A stretch of 64,000 nucleotides of DNA from Leptospira ainlahdjerensis (GCF_016919175.1 NZ_JAFFPU010000012.1:108443-172442); one strand, 5' to 3'. Counted from the stretch's first letter, positions 14,123-25,537 are shown. Numbers and translations are program-made. The notes: generated by a model from the letters alone, not told the origin.

Positions 14123-14431
14123 ATGTTTGGAAACAAGTTAGAATCCCTAAAGCAGATGAATCAGATGCGCGTGAAAATGAAAAAAGTGGAAAAGGATCTC
14201 ATGGCTCTCTCTTTCGAAGCAAAGTCGAAAAACGATCTCGTAACTTGTATCTCCGACGGGAAACTCAACATCAAAGACATTCTCATCGAAGACGAACTTC
14301 TCGCAAAAAACGATAAGAAACTTTTACAAAAGAGTATCAAACAGGCGGTTACACGTTCTCTCGAGCTCGCGCAAAAAGCCGCGGAAGAAAGAATGGCAGA
14401 ATTTCGCGGAATGATCCCGGGAATGGAGTGA
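14123..14431 (+). CDS. YbaB/EbfC-family nucleoid-associated protein
   Basis: A 102-residue small protein with the usual length and layout of YbaB/EbfC: an N-terminal helix rich in Met, Gln and Lys (about 1-30), a beta-region with GKLNIKDILIEDELL, and a C-terminal helix ending AEERMAEFRGMIPGM. These dimeric proteins bind DNA. An AAGGA lies about 10 bases upstream of the ATG. In many genomes ybaB lies with dnaX and recR; here neither is present, so the gene is isolated between the barrel-protein gene and a repeat-containing gap. Confidence 0.85.
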   Translation: MFGNKLESLKQMNQMRVKMKKVEKDLMALSFEAKSKNDLVTCISDGKLNIKDILIEDELLAKNDKKLLQKSIKQAVTRSLELAQKAAEERMAEFRGMIPGME

Positions 14432-14605
14432 TTCTTGTTAAAAAAATGAAGTCCGCAGCGAGTTAGATCACAAACGGCATTCCAACTTCCAACCCGGCTA
14501 CAATTTTTTTGAGAAATATTTTGTCGGAACAATCGTTTCGAGTGGAATGAATTTATACATCATAAGAAATTTCTTATAGAGTTTGCACGAACCCAGATAC
14601 GAAAA

Positions 14606-14624
14606 TTTGTAATAGCTCCTACAA
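14606..14624. repeat. Dispersed palindrome copy
   Basis: TTTGTAATAGCTCCTACAA, two mismatches from self-complementarity. Confidence 0.6.
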
Positions 14625-14683
14625 TAAGTCTTAGATAACGGCCCTATACCCTTTTTGAAGAACGTTCAGTCGAACCAAACCGA

Positions 14684-14698
14684 GGGAGTTCCCACAAA
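14684..14698. repeat. Dispersed palindrome copy
   Basis: GGGAGTTCCCACAAA; the GGGA/TCCC arms pair and the right flank matches the consensus. Confidence 0.5.
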
Positions 14699-14744
14699 TT
14701 ACAAGCTTCTTGTTTGAAACCAACTTGCAACGTCGTTCCCGAGA

Positions 14745-14760
14745 TTGTAAGAGTTCCCAC
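14745..14760. repeat. Dispersed palindrome copy
   Basis: TTGTAAGAGTTCCCAC, same orientation as the neighbour at 14606. Confidence 0.55.
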
Positions 14761-14864
14761 GCTTTTGGGGATTTCAGAAGAATGTGCAGCGCATTTCCGC
14801 GGAAAGAATTGTTTCCTGTAAAATCGATTCAACTATCAGAAATTTCTCAAAAACAAATTCGAAG

Positions 14865-16409
14865 TTAATTTGTTCGATTTCTTTCGGAAGCGTGAAAGTA
14901 TTCGAGGGGACAGATGATCTCCGGACCGCCCGTTTCCGGAAGAAGAAAAATTTCTCCTTCGTCTTCCGTTCTCGTTACGGATTGAGAAACCTGACCGAGA
15001 CGATACGGATCTGCGTTTACTTGCAAAATTTTTAAACTCGGAGCCGTCTTTTTCAAAAGGACCACGCCCGGTTGAGTTCCGGTGTTACTCCGATTCTGAT
15101 CGATAAAATGAAACTGACCCGGTTTGAGAATCGAAAGGGGAAAAATGAAAGGAAGGGGTTGTGTGTCATACAATTTTCGAAGTTCTCCTCCTTCTTGATT
15201 CGCAGAAGGAAAGGGAAGGGCCGATAAAACGGATTCCATTCCGGTTTTAAAACCGGCAGCTCCCGCAAAATCCACCCCCAACTGCGCTTCCGAAAGAGTC
15301 GTCTCTCCCGTCGATAACCAGAGAAATGCCGCAAACAAACGTATGAAGGAAGTTTCTCCGGAAACCCCGAGATCGTTTTTCTGGGACGCGGAAAGCGAAT
15401 TTACCGCAGAAGAAGAAAGAAAAATTTCGGCTAAACTCTGAGCGTCTTTTGCCCTTATGGAAGGACCGGAGACCGTCTTTTTAAAGAAAGAATTTCTTTC
15501 CTGAAGATTTGCGCCAGAAACCGTATAAAGATATTTTATAAAAGCGTAAGCAAAAGAATAATCCACAATCGACGAAAAGTTGCCGGACCCGAAGATGCTG
15601 GAACCGTTTACACCTCTCGCACAAACTCCTGAGACGTTTCCTCGGTAACACTCGATACGATTCGTCTGCGGAGAATATCCAGCGATATCGCTCGCAACCT
15701 CGCTCGTTCCTTCGTTCAACCAGGTTTCATCCCGAGTCTTTTGGGAAAGATAATCGGGAAGTTCGTATTGAAATCGAATGAGGTGCTGGAATTCATGTGC
15801 GATCGTGGAAAGGATCGTATCCGGTTTTCCGGAAGCCAGATCCTTTTCGGCCAATTCTTTCAACTGCACGGAGTCTATATAAAGAATTTCTTTTGTATTG
15901 GAACGTATTCCCGATCGTGGATCGTCCGAAAGAAAATCGAAAGGATCAAAAAAACCGGCTACAAAGGAACCGCCCGGTTTACTTCCGTCACGGATGTCCA
16001 AAAAGAGAATATGAACCTTTCCGCTCTGATCCATATCGGAAGGAGCTCCGAAAGCGGCGCTGAGTTTTGGAAAAATTTTCAGATCGAATTCTCGGATTAT
16101 ATTTTTGTAATCCAGATTTTGCTCTTGTCCGAATTCGGCGTAGACTGAAACATTTTCTCCTTCTCCCACAAAACTCGCCTGAAGACAATAAGATGCGTTT
16201 TTTGTAATGTCCCTTACCCAAAATTTTCCGGGGCCGCTACAGCTGATCGCAGTGAGAATCAAAGCCTGGACGTACTGAGCGCCTAACTTTTGTTTTTCGG
16301 AAGGAAACAAAGACGGGAAAACACCCTCCAAAGAACAAGAATTGAGAAAAAAAAGAAAAATCGAGATCCCCGAAAAAATTACAAGATTGTTTCGACAATT
16401 TCGCTTCAT
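14865..16409 (-). CDS. M30-like zinc metallopeptidase, putative lipoprotein
   Basis: The start is set at the ATG at 16409 (514 residues) because it opens directly into a signal peptide ending FLNSC, a lipobox with Cys25; the longer upstream frame has no signal. HEFQH (205-209) is a zinc-binding HExxH motif, and WLNEGTSE (about 230-237) supplies the downstream Glu, the arrangement of the M30 hyicolysin family. It is likely an outer-membrane or periplasmic lipoprotein protease. A divergent lipoprotein gene begins 186 bp away. The substrate is unknown; surface proteases of Leptospira are often tested against host matrix or complement proteins, but nothing here shows that. Confidence 0.8.
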   Translation of the reverse strand: MKRNCRNNLVIFSGISIFLFFLNSCSLEGVFPSLFPSEKQKLGAQYVQALILTAISCSGPGKFWVRDITKNASYCLQASFVGEGENVSVYAEFGQEQNLDYKNIIREFDLKIFPKLSAAFGAPSDMDQSGKVHILFLDIRDGSKPGGSFVAGFFDPFDFLSDDPRSGIRSNTKEILYIDSVQLKELAEKDLASGKPDTILSTIAHEFQHLIRFQYELPDYLSQKTRDETWLNEGTSEVASDIAGYSPQTNRIECYRGNVSGVCARGVNGSSIFGSGNFSSIVDYSFAYAFIKYLYTVSGANLQERNSFFKKTVSGPSIRAKDAQSLAEIFLSSSAVNSLSASQKNDLGVSGETSFIRLFAAFLWLSTGETTLSEAQLGVDFAGAAGFKTGMESVLSALPFPSANQEGGELRKLYDTQPLPFIFPLSILKPGQFHFIDQNRSNTGTQPGVVLLKKTAPSLKILQVNADPYRLGQVSQSVTRTEDEGEIFLLPETGGPEIICPLEYFHASERNRTN

Positions 16410-16595
16410 CGAAAGGATAGGACGAAAAAAGAGAACCAATCTAGAACGTTGACTTAAGGAGAGCGGTCCAGAGGATGTGAAAAAGAATCCCGACATGTGT
16501 TTTGTAACGAAGGGAGAGCGGAAACTGAATCGAGATTCTCTCTTGCCCCCGTAACGTGTCAGGATCTTTCTCCCTCTAAACAGGAGCAATCAACA

Positions 16596-17366
16596 TTGGA
16601 TAAAATATTTCCTATCGATTCCTTTTTAAAACGCAAGAAATACTCGATTCTGATCGGAATTTGGATCCTCGCGATGCCGTTTTGTTCCTCAAGGGAGGAG
16701 AGGATCGAACAATATCCAACTCCATTCTTAAAAATTCCCCCCGGAGAATACTATTCTAAAATTCAAAAATTAGAAGAGGGTTATTTCGTTAGACAATTGT
16801 TTTTAGATACAAACCCGTCAAAGAAGAATCCGAAATTTATCTTTACGCAACTGAGCGTCACCTTGAGCAAAAATCGGGAGGAGACGAGGATCGAAGGAAT
16901 CGCCAAACCTTCCAAAACCGGTTTTCAACTCGTTCCGGAATCTTGCAGAGTTTTTACAAACAGAGAATCCGGAAACCGTTGGGCGCTCGTTCGTGCTTAC
17001 GACTGCGATCATCTCGTTTTTGAATTGGAATCGAAAAAACAAAACTTCATTTCGATCCATCCGGATTTTATTCCGGGAACACCCTCCGGAGAATATAGAA
17101 AGGCGATCTCCTCCGATCCGAGCCGGATCAGTGCGCTCGTTTTGGAAAGTGGGGGAAAAATTCTCGAAGTCTGGGGTCTTCGATTGTCGAGAGTCCGCAA
17201 AAACGCCTCCATAGTTTTGGAAAAAGAAAACGGGAAACGTTACCCTGTAAGGGCTTTGGAAACGATAGAAACAACGGGACAAGTCACAGCCGAAGGAGTT
17301 CCCGTGGACAAAGGGGACATTTTGCTTTATTCAAACCCCGGCGAATCGAGCCCTCTTTCTTATTAA
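16596..17366 (+). CDS. Putative lipoprotein, unrecognised
   Basis: A TTG at 16596 is chosen as start: AGGAG lies 9 bases upstream, and it leads directly to Lys-rich residues and a hydrophobic stretch ending LAMPFCSS (Cys30), a loose spirochaetal lipobox. An earlier frame start at 16497 has no such signal. The mature part of the 256-residue product shows no family I know; the last 60 residues ([20 protein letters not shown] onward) look like a small beta-domain. It is divergent from the metalloprotease gene and convergent with the leucine-rich-repeat gene, 12 bp apart. Function unknown. Confidence 0.65.
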   Translation: MDKIFPIDSFLKRKKYSILIGIWILAMPFCSSREERIEQYPTPFLKIPPGEYYSKIQKLEEGYFVRQLFLDTNPSKKNPKFIFTQLSVTLSKNREETRIEGIAKPSKTGFQLVPESCRVFTNRESGNRWALVRAYDCDHLVFELESKKQNFISIHPDFIPGTPSGEYRKAISSDPSRISALVLESGGKILEVWGLRLSRVRKNASIVLEKENGKRYPVRALETIETTGQVTAEGVPVDKGDILLYSNPGESSPLSY

Positions 17367-17378
17367 TTTTTTAGAATA

Positions 17379-18116
17379 TTATAAATTGCTGTAATAGTTA
17401 GGGACCAATTTCAGATAAGGAAGTTGGATCCGAATCCAGTCCAATTCCTCTTTGGAAATATTCAAACCCGACCATTCTAAATAACGAAGGTCTTTCATGT
17501 CGTAGATATATTTGATTTCTTTGATTTTCGTGTTCCCGATTCTCAGCTCGAGAAGATATTTACAACCGGAAATAGACTCCAAAGAAGCGACTTCGGTTCC
17601 ACGGATGTCCAACTGCCTGAGTCTGCAGTCAGGACCGATAAAGGAAAGATCCTTGATTTTGGTTTTGTAGAGACCGAGTTTTGTAAGAGCTCCTACACTC
17701 GGATAACGAGAAAGATCCTTTTCGTCCACGTCGGTCCGATTCAAATAGAGGCTGTGGAGAAGGGGAAGTTTTGAAAGAGGACTCAAATCCTTAACCTTGG
17801 TCCCGTTGATGTTGAGAAAACCGACCGTTTTTAAGGCGCTCAATTCTTCTAAGTTCTTAAAATCGGGGTGAAGAATTTCCAGAGAAACCAAATTCCTAAA
17901 ATCGCTCAATCTCGACGTGTCCGGAAATTCATCCTCGTCAAAACCGATCCAACGCACCTGATATGGATAGTATCTGAGAATCTTTCCTTCCCGAGAGAAT
18001 ACGGGAATCGCTCCGGAAATCGGGTCTTTCTCTAAAATTGAACAAGAAAAAAGACAAAAAGGGAGGATCGCAAGGAAAATCGTTCTAAAAAAAATACCCG
18101 CGTTACTCGAAATCAT
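17379..18116 (-). CDS. Leucine-rich-repeat lipoprotein
   Basis: A 245-residue protein with a signal peptide ending LFSC (Cys25). From about residue 65 to 225 it has leucine-rich repeats of about 22 residues with the pattern LxxLxxLxxLxLxxTxVxDL, for example [17 protein letters not shown] and the following units. LRR proteins usually make protein contacts; as a lipoprotein it is expected in the periplasm or at the surface. Leptospires carry many LRR genes. Part of the coding sequence (17679-17697) is identical in form to the dispersed palindromic repeat found in this window's intergenic DNA. It is monocistronic, with the metal-regulated plus-strand genes starting divergently at 18311. Confidence 0.85.
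   Translation of the reverse strand: MISSNAGIFFRTIFLAILPFCLFSCSILEKDPISGAIPVFSREGKILRYYPYQVRWIGFDEDEFPDTSRLSDFRNLVSLEILHPDFKNLEELSALKTVGFLNINGTKVKDLSPLSKLPLLHSLYLNRTDVDEKDLSRYPSVGALTKLGLYKTKIKDLSFIGPDCRLRQLDIRGTEVASLESISGCKYLLELRIGNTKIKEIKYIYDMKDLRYLEWSGLNISKEELDWIRIQLPYLKLVPNYYSNL
17679..17697. repeat. Dispersed palindrome copy inside the LRR coding sequence
   Basis: TTTTGTAAGAGCTCCTACA lies within the leucine-rich-repeat gene, in the region translated as VGALTKL; the frame is not broken. Confidence 0.5.
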
Positions 18117-18274
18117 TCTACAAACGATTGAGAAACGGGTTGGAAGAAATAGAAACCAAATTCTAAATCGCTTCCAAAATGTAAAAAGGCTTTCCTATAG
18201 AACGGGTTCTGTGAGATTCTCCTGGAAGCATTCCTAAGAATTACTGATATTGAGTTTGACTCTCATATTCACAT

Positions 18275-18293
18275 TTTGAGAATGGTTTTCAAA
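18275..18293. promoter_or_regulatory. Imperfect palindrome upstream of heme-locus lipoprotein gene
   Basis: TTTGAGAATGGTTTTCAAA is a 19-base near-perfect inverted repeat (one mismatched pair around a three-base centre) ending 17 bases before the ATG of the first gene of the heme-receptor cluster. Its size suits a Fur-family operator, though its position close to the start codon would put it within the leader. It is a candidate site only. Confidence 0.35.
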
Positions 18294-18310
18294 TGGCAGA
18301 AGGAGAATTC

Positions 18311-18895
18311 ATGAAAACTATTCAAAAGATCGCAAAGACGACCCTTATTTTCGGCCTCATCTTAGGCACCCTCATTCACTGTAAAAAAGAAGATAAGGAA
18401 GAAATCGACCCTATCACTCTACTTTTATTGGGACTCACCGCCAATAGTTACAATTGTTCCGCAAACGTAGGAGGGAGAGTTTCAGGCCTTCCCGCAATGA
18501 CTGCAACCACTTCTGTCCAAACCCTCGTTTACGGCAAGGTTCCATTTGTAAATCACTCGATCGCCGCGGTAAAATTCTCAAATGTGAAGGCCGGGGATCA
18601 GATCTCTTTTACCGGAAGGAATGTCGCTGACTTTGACGAAGGGACCGCAAATAACGTGAATGCGCCGTTGGTTTACAACACCGCATCTTGTCCCCTATTG
18701 GATTCTGCTTACGATTCTGCAAGAACTTCTTACACAACTCCGAGCGAAGGTCAATATGGAAGCGCCGCAGGAAACGGCCCCTACGTTTACACTCTGAACG
18801 CTACAAAAGGCGGAGACTATTACTTCGTTTTTTACCTCGCAAGTAGAACCGCGGAACCGCCGACTACAACGTTTCAAATCACTCTGAAAAACTGA
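18311..18895 (+). CDS. Putative lipoprotein at head of heme-receptor cluster
   Basis: The ATG at 18311 follows an AGGAG 7 bases upstream and opens a 194-residue product with a signal peptide ending TLIHC (Cys24). I do not recognise the mature domain. It has four further cysteines and a beta-rich sequence with a C-terminal stretch [19 protein letters not shown]. The next gene, for a HmuY-like lipoprotein, starts 21 bp downstream, followed by the TonB receptor, so the three probably form one transcript and this protein probably takes part in heme capture at the surface. That role is inferred from position. A candidate operator lies just upstream. Confidence 0.7.
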   Translation: MKTIQKIAKTTLIFGLILGTLIHCKKEDKEEIDPITLLLLGLTANSYNCSANVGGRVSGLPAMTATTSVQTLVYGKVPFVNHSIAAVKFSNVKAGDQISFTGRNVADFDEGTANNVNAPLVYNTASCPLLDSAYDSARTSYTTPSEGQYGSAAGNGPYVYTLNATKGGDYYFVFYLASRTAEPPTTTFQITLKN

Positions 18896-18916
18896 ATTTC
18901 CTTTTTGGTATTTGCG

Positions 18917-19618
18917 ATGAAACGAATCTCGAACTTCAAACACCTTTGGAAACAAATTCGTCTGGGGTTCGGGATCTTAATCCTTTTATCTTGTGCGAGA
19001 CAAAACCCGGCCGTGGATGAAACCGAACTCGCGATGAGACAAACTCTGCTCGCTCTTCAAAAACAATTGGAAGATGCAGCGATTTCAAGAATCCTTTCCA
19101 CCGAATCCAACGGTGACGGTTCTTATACGACGAAGGTAAGAGCGATTTCGTATGACGTCTGGATCAAATTTAGTTTTGCCAATTTATCGCAAGTCTCAGC
19201 TCCCGATACGGCGGGAGGTTGGGACGTAGGATTTCAGAGATTCAAACTTCAGACAAACAGCGGTCTGACCAATCCGACAGGAAACGGAGGGGCTTGTATG
19301 ACCAATCCGGTCCTTACCGATTTTAACGCCGCTTCGGCTAGCTCTTCCACGACCTTGGGTTGTACAAACGCCAACTTTTCCAAGGACACAAACGTTTCCG
19401 AAGTTGCGGCAGGCGGAGTGCAGACCGAATATGTAGGAAACGACGTACTCAACAAATGGTTTAACTACACTCTCGCTTTTTTACAACCGAATAATAAGAT
19501 TTTTATAATACGTTCCAATACCGGCAACGAATATTATCTTTTTCAAATCACCGGCTACTACAGTTCCGAAGGGACATCGGCTTATCCCACAGTAAAATGG
19601 AAACAGATCCCTTACTAA
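18917..19618 (+). CDS. HmuY-family heme-binding lipoprotein (putative)
   Basis: A 233-residue product from the ATG at 18917; its signal peptide ends LILLSC (Cys26). The mature region shows the HmuY layout: [18 protein letters not shown] (about 103-120), matching the W-D-hydrophobic-x-F-x-R...TN-x-G block, and near the end [21 protein letters not shown], matching the conserved strand pair. HmuY of Porphyromonas gingivalis takes heme from host proteins and passes it to its TonB receptor. Here the TonB receptor gene follows after 4 bp, which fits. The His ligands of HmuY are not obvious, so direct heme binding is unproven. Confidence 0.75.
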   Translation: MKRISNFKHLWKQIRLGFGILILLSCARQNPAVDETELAMRQTLLALQKQLEDAAISRILSTESNGDGSYTTKVRAISYDVWIKFSFANLSQVSAPDTAGGWDVGFQRFKLQTNSGLTNPTGNGGACMTNPVLTDFNAASASSSTTLGCTNANFSKDTNVSEVAAGGVQTEYVGNDVLNKWFNYTLAFLQPNNKIFIIRSNTGNEYYLFQITGYYSSEGTSAYPTVKWKQIPY

Positions 19619-19622
19619 TTTC

Positions 19623-21719
19623 ATGTCCCTAATTCAAAAACTTCTTCAACACAAGGGAATTTCGGTTCTTTTTCTGTTTCTTCTTCTTTCACCCTTACAA
19701 GCTCAAGACGACAAAACCAAAAAGGAAACTCCGATTCCCGAAAAGGAATCGCCTAACACGACTACTGTGAAGCCGGAGCCGAACGGAGCCGAAACCCAAA
19801 AAGAGAACAACGGACAAGAGGATTCTCAAATCGTCGTTACGGGATCCCGCGGTGAAAGAAGACTCAAGGATTCCACTGTCGCAACGGAAGTGATTTCGAG
19901 AAAGAAGATCGAAGCGAGCGGCGCGAGAAACGCCGCCGAAGTTTTGGAAACTCAGCTCGGAATCGACGTGGTTCCTTTTTTCGGCGGATCGAGGGTCCGA
20001 ATGTTGGGTATGGATTCACAATATGTCCTGATTCTCATTGATGGGGAAAGAATTTCGGGAAGACTCAACAACGCAGTCGACCTAAGCCGTTTTAAAGTTC
20101 AGAATTTGGAAAGAATCGAAATCGTCAAAGGAGCTTCTTCCGCGTTGTACGGAGCCGACGCGATCGGAGGTGTGATCAATCTCATCACTCGGGAAGCGGA
20201 TAAAAAACTCAGCTTCGAGATAAGGACCACTTACGGAAACGGAAGCCGGAAAAACTTCAATACCGAAGGAGAATTCAATACCACCGCAAATCTGGGTTTT
20301 CGAAACGAGCTCGTAAGCGGTAACGTTTCCGCAGGTTACAATAAAAATCCGGGTTATCGTCTGGTTCCGGATTCCCTCGCGACTACCGGAAACGCGTATC
20401 AGGATTTGAATACGGGGATGAATCTCACGTTCAATCCGGACGGAAAGTTCAAGGGTAAGACAAGAATTCTCTATCAACACAGGGATCAAAACGGAGTCGA
20501 CGTCACTCAGTCCAAAGCAATCTTCGATCGAAACAACAAAACCCACGACTTTCTCGCGACCGGCGCCCTGGAATACGGATTCGGGAGAAAGAATCTGATC
20601 TCTTTTCGGGGAAACATTTCGAAATGGGAAAACAAATACTACAATAACCAAAGAGGTTCGGATGAGTTGGATGTAAAACAACTCAACGCTGAATTGACTT
20701 CCCAAGGTACCGTTCAGTTAGACTGGCAAGCCGCAGAAAGACATTTTATCACCGCGGGAGTAGAATCCTTCGCGAACGAATTAGAATCCGATCGTTTACA
20801 AAACCGCTTTGTATATCGTACACGAAGAGCGGCATTCTTTCAAAACGAATGGACGGTTTCCCGATCTCCCAGAATTCGAATCATACCCGGTGTTCGTTAC
20901 GATGACGATTCCCAATTTGGAAATCAGACAACTCCCAAATTGGCCGCACGTTATGATATCCTTCAAAACCTGGTCTGGAGAACGAGCTACGGAAGGGGAT
21001 TTCGTCCTCCTAGTTTTCAAGAATTGTATCTTCGTTTTGAAAATCCCGCCGTTGGTTACGTCGTGGAAGGAAATCCGAATCTAAAACCCGAAAAATCGAT
21101 CACGGTCAATTCCGATCTTGAATACAGTCCTTTTAGTTTTCTTACACTGTCCTTGAGTTTGTATCGAAACGATATCATCAACTTAATCCAATATAAATTC
21201 GATTCCAACCAAGGAAGGGAATTTTCCCAGTTTCAATTACAGAACATCGCGAAGGCCTACACGCAAGGAGGAGAGCTCGGCGTTCAATATCGTTTTCTAA
21301 AAAACTATACTCTTGAACTCGGTTACAATCAAACCGATACGAGAGATCTTACGACCGATCGTCCCCTGGAAGGAAGGGCTCTTCACCAAATTTCGGCGAA
21401 CTTTATCTACAATTCTCCAAGCGGATTTCAATTCAATCTCCGGGGAAAACACCTGGACAAAAGACCCTTTTACAGTTCGACCAATAACCTTTCAGCGGCA
21501 GGACAAGACTATATTCCGACCGAAGTTAAATTGAACGAAAATCCGCCGGTGACATACGGAAAACCATTCACGATTATCAATCTAAGAATGGAACAAAAAT
21601 TCTTCGAAAAACAATTTGCGGTGTTTGTGGGAGTGGATAACGTCCTGAACGAATACGAACTCGCTTACAATCCCACAAGACCTAGATTTTATTACGGCGG
21701 TCTTTCAGCCCAATTTTGA
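19623..21719 (+). CDS. TonB-dependent outer-membrane receptor, probable heme receptor
   Basis: A 698-residue receptor with signal peptide (cleavage after about residue 27, ...PLQAQ), a variable proline/glutamate linker, a TonB-box-like QIVVTGSR (about 70-77), a plug domain (about 80-195; [17 protein letters not shown] and [20 protein letters not shown] are classic plug blocks) and a 22-strand barrel ending YYGGLSAQF. It follows a HmuY-like lipoprotein gene by 4 bp and faces a heme-oxygenase gene, so heme or a hemoprotein is the likely ligand; it appears equivalent to HbpA of L. interrogans, though I cannot confirm orthology. TonB/ExbBD genes are not in the window. Confidence 0.88.
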   Translation: MSLIQKLLQHKGISVLFLFLLLSPLQAQDDKTKKETPIPEKESPNTTTVKPEPNGAETQKENNGQEDSQIVVTGSRGERRLKDSTVATEVISRKKIEASGARNAAEVLETQLGIDVVPFFGGSRVRMLGMDSQYVLILIDGERISGRLNNAVDLSRFKVQNLERIEIVKGASSALYGADAIGGVINLITREADKKLSFEIRTTYGNGSRKNFNTEGEFNTTANLGFRNELVSGNVSAGYNKNPGYRLVPDSLATTGNAYQDLNTGMNLTFNPDGKFKGKTRILYQHRDQNGVDVTQSKAIFDRNNKTHDFLATGALEYGFGRKNLISFRGNISKWENKYYNNQRGSDELDVKQLNAELTSQGTVQLDWQAAERHFITAGVESFANELESDRLQNRFVYRTRRAAFFQNEWTVSRSPRIRIIPGVRYDDDSQFGNQTTPKLAARYDILQNLVWRTSYGRGFRPPSFQELYLRFENPAVGYVVEGNPNLKPEKSITVNSDLEYSPFSFLTLSLSLYRNDIINLIQYKFDSNQGREFSQFQLQNIAKAYTQGGELGVQYRFLKNYTLELGYNQTDTRDLTTDRPLEGRALHQISANFIYNSPSGFQFNLRGKHLDKRPFYSSTNNLSAAGQDYIPTEVKLNENPPVTYGKPFTIINLRMEQKFFEKQFAVFVGVDNVLNEYELAYNPTRPRFYYGGLSAQF

Positions 21720-22004
21720 TTTTTTGAAAATCGCAGATGAAGAGTTTCGATCCTTCCGCTTAAGAACGTTAGACGACATTTCGAGCAAGCTATCTTTTTG
21801 AACCGCATGCTCTCGTTTCATTTTTTCGAACAAATGTCTTCCCGCAAAGTCTGAAATAAAATCCTGGAATTTTCAATCATTCAAAGAATGATCCCGGGTC
21901 GGAAAAAAGGAAGAACCGAAACTCTTGAATGATCGAACGATTCGGAGTATGTCCAAAAATTCGGAACCACTTTTGACAACGTTTATCGACCTCATACGAA
22001 AAAA

Positions 22005-22020
22005 CGCGGGAGTTCCCGCG
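22005..22020. repeat. Dispersed palindrome copy, GC-rich form
   Basis: CGCGGGAGTTCCCGCG gives a six-pair stem CGCGGG/CCCGCG with an AGTT loop. Confidence 0.6.
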
Positions 22021-22061
22021 GATTACGTTTTTTAGCGGTTTCGTTTTGTTAAATTCTTGTT

Positions 22062-22080
22062 TTTGTTTGAGTTCCTACAT
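22062..22080. repeat. Dispersed palindrome copy
   Basis: TTTGTTTGAGTTCCTACAT; degenerate left arm. Confidence 0.45.
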
Positions 22081-22169
22081 TCCGAACTTTTCGGAGAGGT
22101 TCCAAGTTTCGAACCATAAAGAGCGTTCAATTCTGATTCCATCAAAATTTAGAAAAAACTTTTACCTTT

Positions 22170-23370
<1,201 letters not shown>

Positions 23371-23396
<26 letters not shown>

Positions 23397-24048
23397 AGGT
23401 TTCCTTTCCGATCGCGGCGATCAGGTCTTTTTCCAATTCCGAAAAAATTCCTTGGTTCAAAAGAAAAACCTGTTTCGATTCGGAAAGAATATTCTGCTTT
23501 TCCGAATCGTCAATCGGAAGCGCGTCTAACGCGGCTCTGTAGTTTTGTTTAAAGCCGTTGATGTCCGTAACCTGCGGAAACTCGTAAAAAGCGATTCCTT
23601 CTCCTTCCGGAAGTGCGAGTGCGCGGCTCGCTACTTTCTTGAGGATCTGACCTCCGGAAAGATCGCCCAAATAACGCACGTAAGAATGGGCCACGAGAAG
23701 AAGAGGTTGTGTTCCGGAAATTTTCCGGATTCTATCCACGTAAACCTGAGTGGCGGCAGTGGGCTTGTGATCTTCCGGTTTCCAAGATCCGAAAAAGAAC
23801 TGAAGATCCTTTAATATTGCGTCCTTACGGTTGAGTTCCGGAAAGAAGATCGATCCGAGAACGGGGTCTTTCGAATGGAGCTCCAATTCTTTTTCTAAGG
23901 CCTCATAGACAAAGTAGAAGGCTTCCAGATGTCTCGAGTAGGTTCCTTTTTCCAAAACACCTTTCATAAAACAGCGAATAAAAGCCGAGGTTTCTGCGGA
24001 TCTGTGCTCCTCGGAAGTTCCTTCTCGAAGTAAAGTAGCTAAGTTCAT
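23371..24048 (-). CDS. hmuO: Heme oxygenase
   Basis: A 225-residue protein of typical bacterial heme-oxygenase size. EEHRSAET (about 13-20) contains the proximal heme ligand His15, and [10 protein letters not shown] (127-136) is the glycine-rich distal helix that lies over the heme. The enzyme opens heme to biliverdin, CO and Fe2+ in the cytoplasm, releasing iron from captured heme. AGGAG lies 7 bases before the ATG. It is the first gene of a two-gene unit with the MFS transporter, and it is divergent from the CobW-type gene across 199 bp that contain a Fur/Zur-like palindrome. The symbol follows usage for Leptospira heme oxygenase. Confidence 0.95.
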
Positions 24049-24144
24049 TTCGTATCTCCTGACAATACTGTGACAATTCTTTTTATTTGATACTGAGAAT
24101 CAAACTTATTTTCTGAAAATGGAAATTCTTCGTAGAGGTTGAGG

Positions 24145-24162
24145 TGTAGGAACTCACACAAT
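24145..24162. repeat. Dispersed palindrome copy in the hmuO/CobW intergenic region
   Basis: TGTAGGAACTCACACAAT; right arm is CACAC instead of CTACA. Confidence 0.45.
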
Positions 24163-24184
24163 TTCCCTTTTCAAAATATAATAT

Positions 24185-24200
24185 TGATATATCGTTATCA
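24185..24200. promoter_or_regulatory. Fur/Zur-like palindrome between hmuO and the CobW-type gene
   Basis: TGATATATCGTTATCA has TGATA/TATCA inverted arms six bases apart, and on the minus strand the surrounding AATAATGATAACGATA resembles the Fur/Zur consensus (AATGATAATCATT). It lies in the 199-bp divergent region, 47 bp before the CobW-type start. A Fur-family regulator is encoded two genes away, so autoregulation is plausible. No binding evidence exists. Confidence 0.45.
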
Positions 24201-24247
24201 TTATTGACAAAAAGAAAACCTTCTCCAAACTTGAAGGAAAGGAAAAA

Positions 24248-25537
24248 ATGATGAGTCTTTCCAAAAGTGCACAGAAAAAGCTCCCTGTGAGCGTTCTTTC
24301 CGGTTTTTTAGGCGCCGGGAAAACAACCGTCCTCAATCACATCCTTCACAATCGGGAAGGAATGAAAATCGCCGTCATCGTAAACGATCTGAGCGAGGTG
24401 AACATAGACGCAGGGCTCATCCGATCGGGTGGAGCGGATCTCAAACGGGCCGATGAAAAACTTGTGACGATGAGTAACGGTTGTATCTGCTGCACGTTGC
24501 GAGAGGACCTTTTGGAAGAAATCGGAAACCTGGCTCGACAAAAAAGGTTCGATTATCTTCTGATCGAGTCCACCGGAATTGCGGAACCTCTTCCGATCGC
24601 GGAAACCTTTACATTCGAAGATGAAAACGGAAATTCCCTTTCGGACTTCGCGTCCTTAGACACGATGATCACCGTAGTCGATGCAAAGAATTTTCTAAAA
24701 GATTTCGACTCTTCCGAAGACCTCAAGGATAGAAACCTAAACTCAGAAGAAGAAGAAGACGATAGAACGATCGTAGATCTTTTGGTGGAACAGGTCGAAT
24801 TCGCAAACGTGATTCTCGTTAATAAGATCGATTTGATTTCGCAGGAACAACTCGGGTCTCTTCAGGCGATTCTTACTAAACTCAATCCTGAAGCAAAAAT
24901 CTATCCGATCCAAGAAGGAAAGATCCCACTTTCCAAAATTCTGAACACGAAACTTTTCGATTTTGAAAACGCGTCCAACGCACCCGGTTGGCTTCAAGAA
25001 CTTCGAGGTAAACACAAACCTGAAACCGAAGAATACGGAATATCCAGCTTTGTCTTTCAATCCAGAAAACCGTTTCATCCGGATCGTTTCTATAAGCTGA
25101 TCGAAAAAGAATGGGCGGGAGTGATTCGTTCCAAAGGAATTTTCTGGTTGGCTTCTCGTATGGATTGGGTGGGAGGTTGGTCTCAGGCGGGAGCCTCCTG
25201 TAGAACCGAAAACGTAGGGCGTTGGTGGGCGACGATCCCTCGTTCGGAATGGCCGTCCGAATCAGAAGATCTGGACGAGATCACCTCCGTTTGGTGCGAG
25301 CCCTTCGGAGATAGGAGACAAGAGATCGTGTTAATTGGAGTTGACATGAAGGAGGATGAGATCCGAGAATTATGGAACGACTGTCTTTTGACCGAAGAAG
25401 AAATGCTTCTTGGTGAAAAAGAATGGAACCATTTTTCAGATCCTTTTCCTCCATGGGAAATCGAACTAGAAAAAAACCCTCCGGTGGTCGATCGGATTTT
25501 TTTGGATGAAAGCAGAAGTAGGCAAAGCAGCCCTTAG
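24248..25537 (+). CDS. CobW/G3E-family GTPase metallochaperone
   Basis: A 429-residue protein: GFLGAGKT P-loop (19-26), CICC metal-binding motif in [12 protein letters not shown] (77-88), ESTGIAEP (switch-like), NKIDL for guanine, and a C-terminal CobW_C domain. Such proteins move metal ions, often zinc (ZigA/YciC type), to client enzymes. The Glu/Asp-rich insert EEEEDDR (about 163-170) may add metal affinity. Its coding end overlaps the start of a Fur-family gene by 32 bp and a Fur/Zur-like palindrome precedes it, so zinc-dependent regulation is likely. It is divergent from heme oxygenase. COG0523 has many substrates, so zinc is inferred from the neighbours. Confidence 0.88.
   Translation: MMSLSKSAQKKLPVSVLSGFLGAGKTTVLNHILHNREGMKIAVIVNDLSEVNIDAGLIRSGGADLKRADEKLVTMSNGCICCTLREDLLEEIGNLARQKRFDYLLIESTGIAEPLPIAETFTFEDENGNSLSDFASLDTMITVVDAKNFLKDFDSSEDLKDRNLNSEEEEDDRTIVDLLVEQVEFANVILVNKIDLISQEQLGSLQAILTKLNPEAKIYPIQEGKIPLSKILNTKLFDFENASNAPGWLQELRGKHKPETEEYGISSFVFQSRKPFHPDRFYKLIEKEWAGVIRSKGIFWLASRMDWVGGWSQAGASCRTENVGRWWATIPRSEWPSESEDLDEITSVWCEPFGDRRQEIVLIGVDMKEDEIRELWNDCLLTEEEMLLGEKEWNHFSDPFPPWEIELEKNPPVVDRIFLDESRSRQSSP

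Larger units (their letters stand above)
14432..14864. other. Gap of 433 bp with three repeat copies
   Basis: It lies between the ybaB-like gene and the metalloprotease gene end. Three copies of the dispersed palindrome (14606, 14684 and 14745) occupy it, and an ORF at 14644-14832 is a translation of them. No RNA gene was seen. Confidence 0.6.
21720..22169. other. Intergenic gap, 450 bp, between convergent genes
   Basis: It lies between the ends of the TonB receptor and MFS genes. It holds two copies of the dispersed palindrome (22005-22020 and 22062-22080). I see no credible ORF, RNA gene or strong T-tailed terminator. Confidence 0.6.

Noticed and set aside
14644..14832. 62-codon minus-strand ORF between the YbaB-like and metalloprotease genes
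   Set aside because: It is largely a translation of dispersed palindrome copies (VGTLT and LWELP-type strings) with no ribosome site or family.
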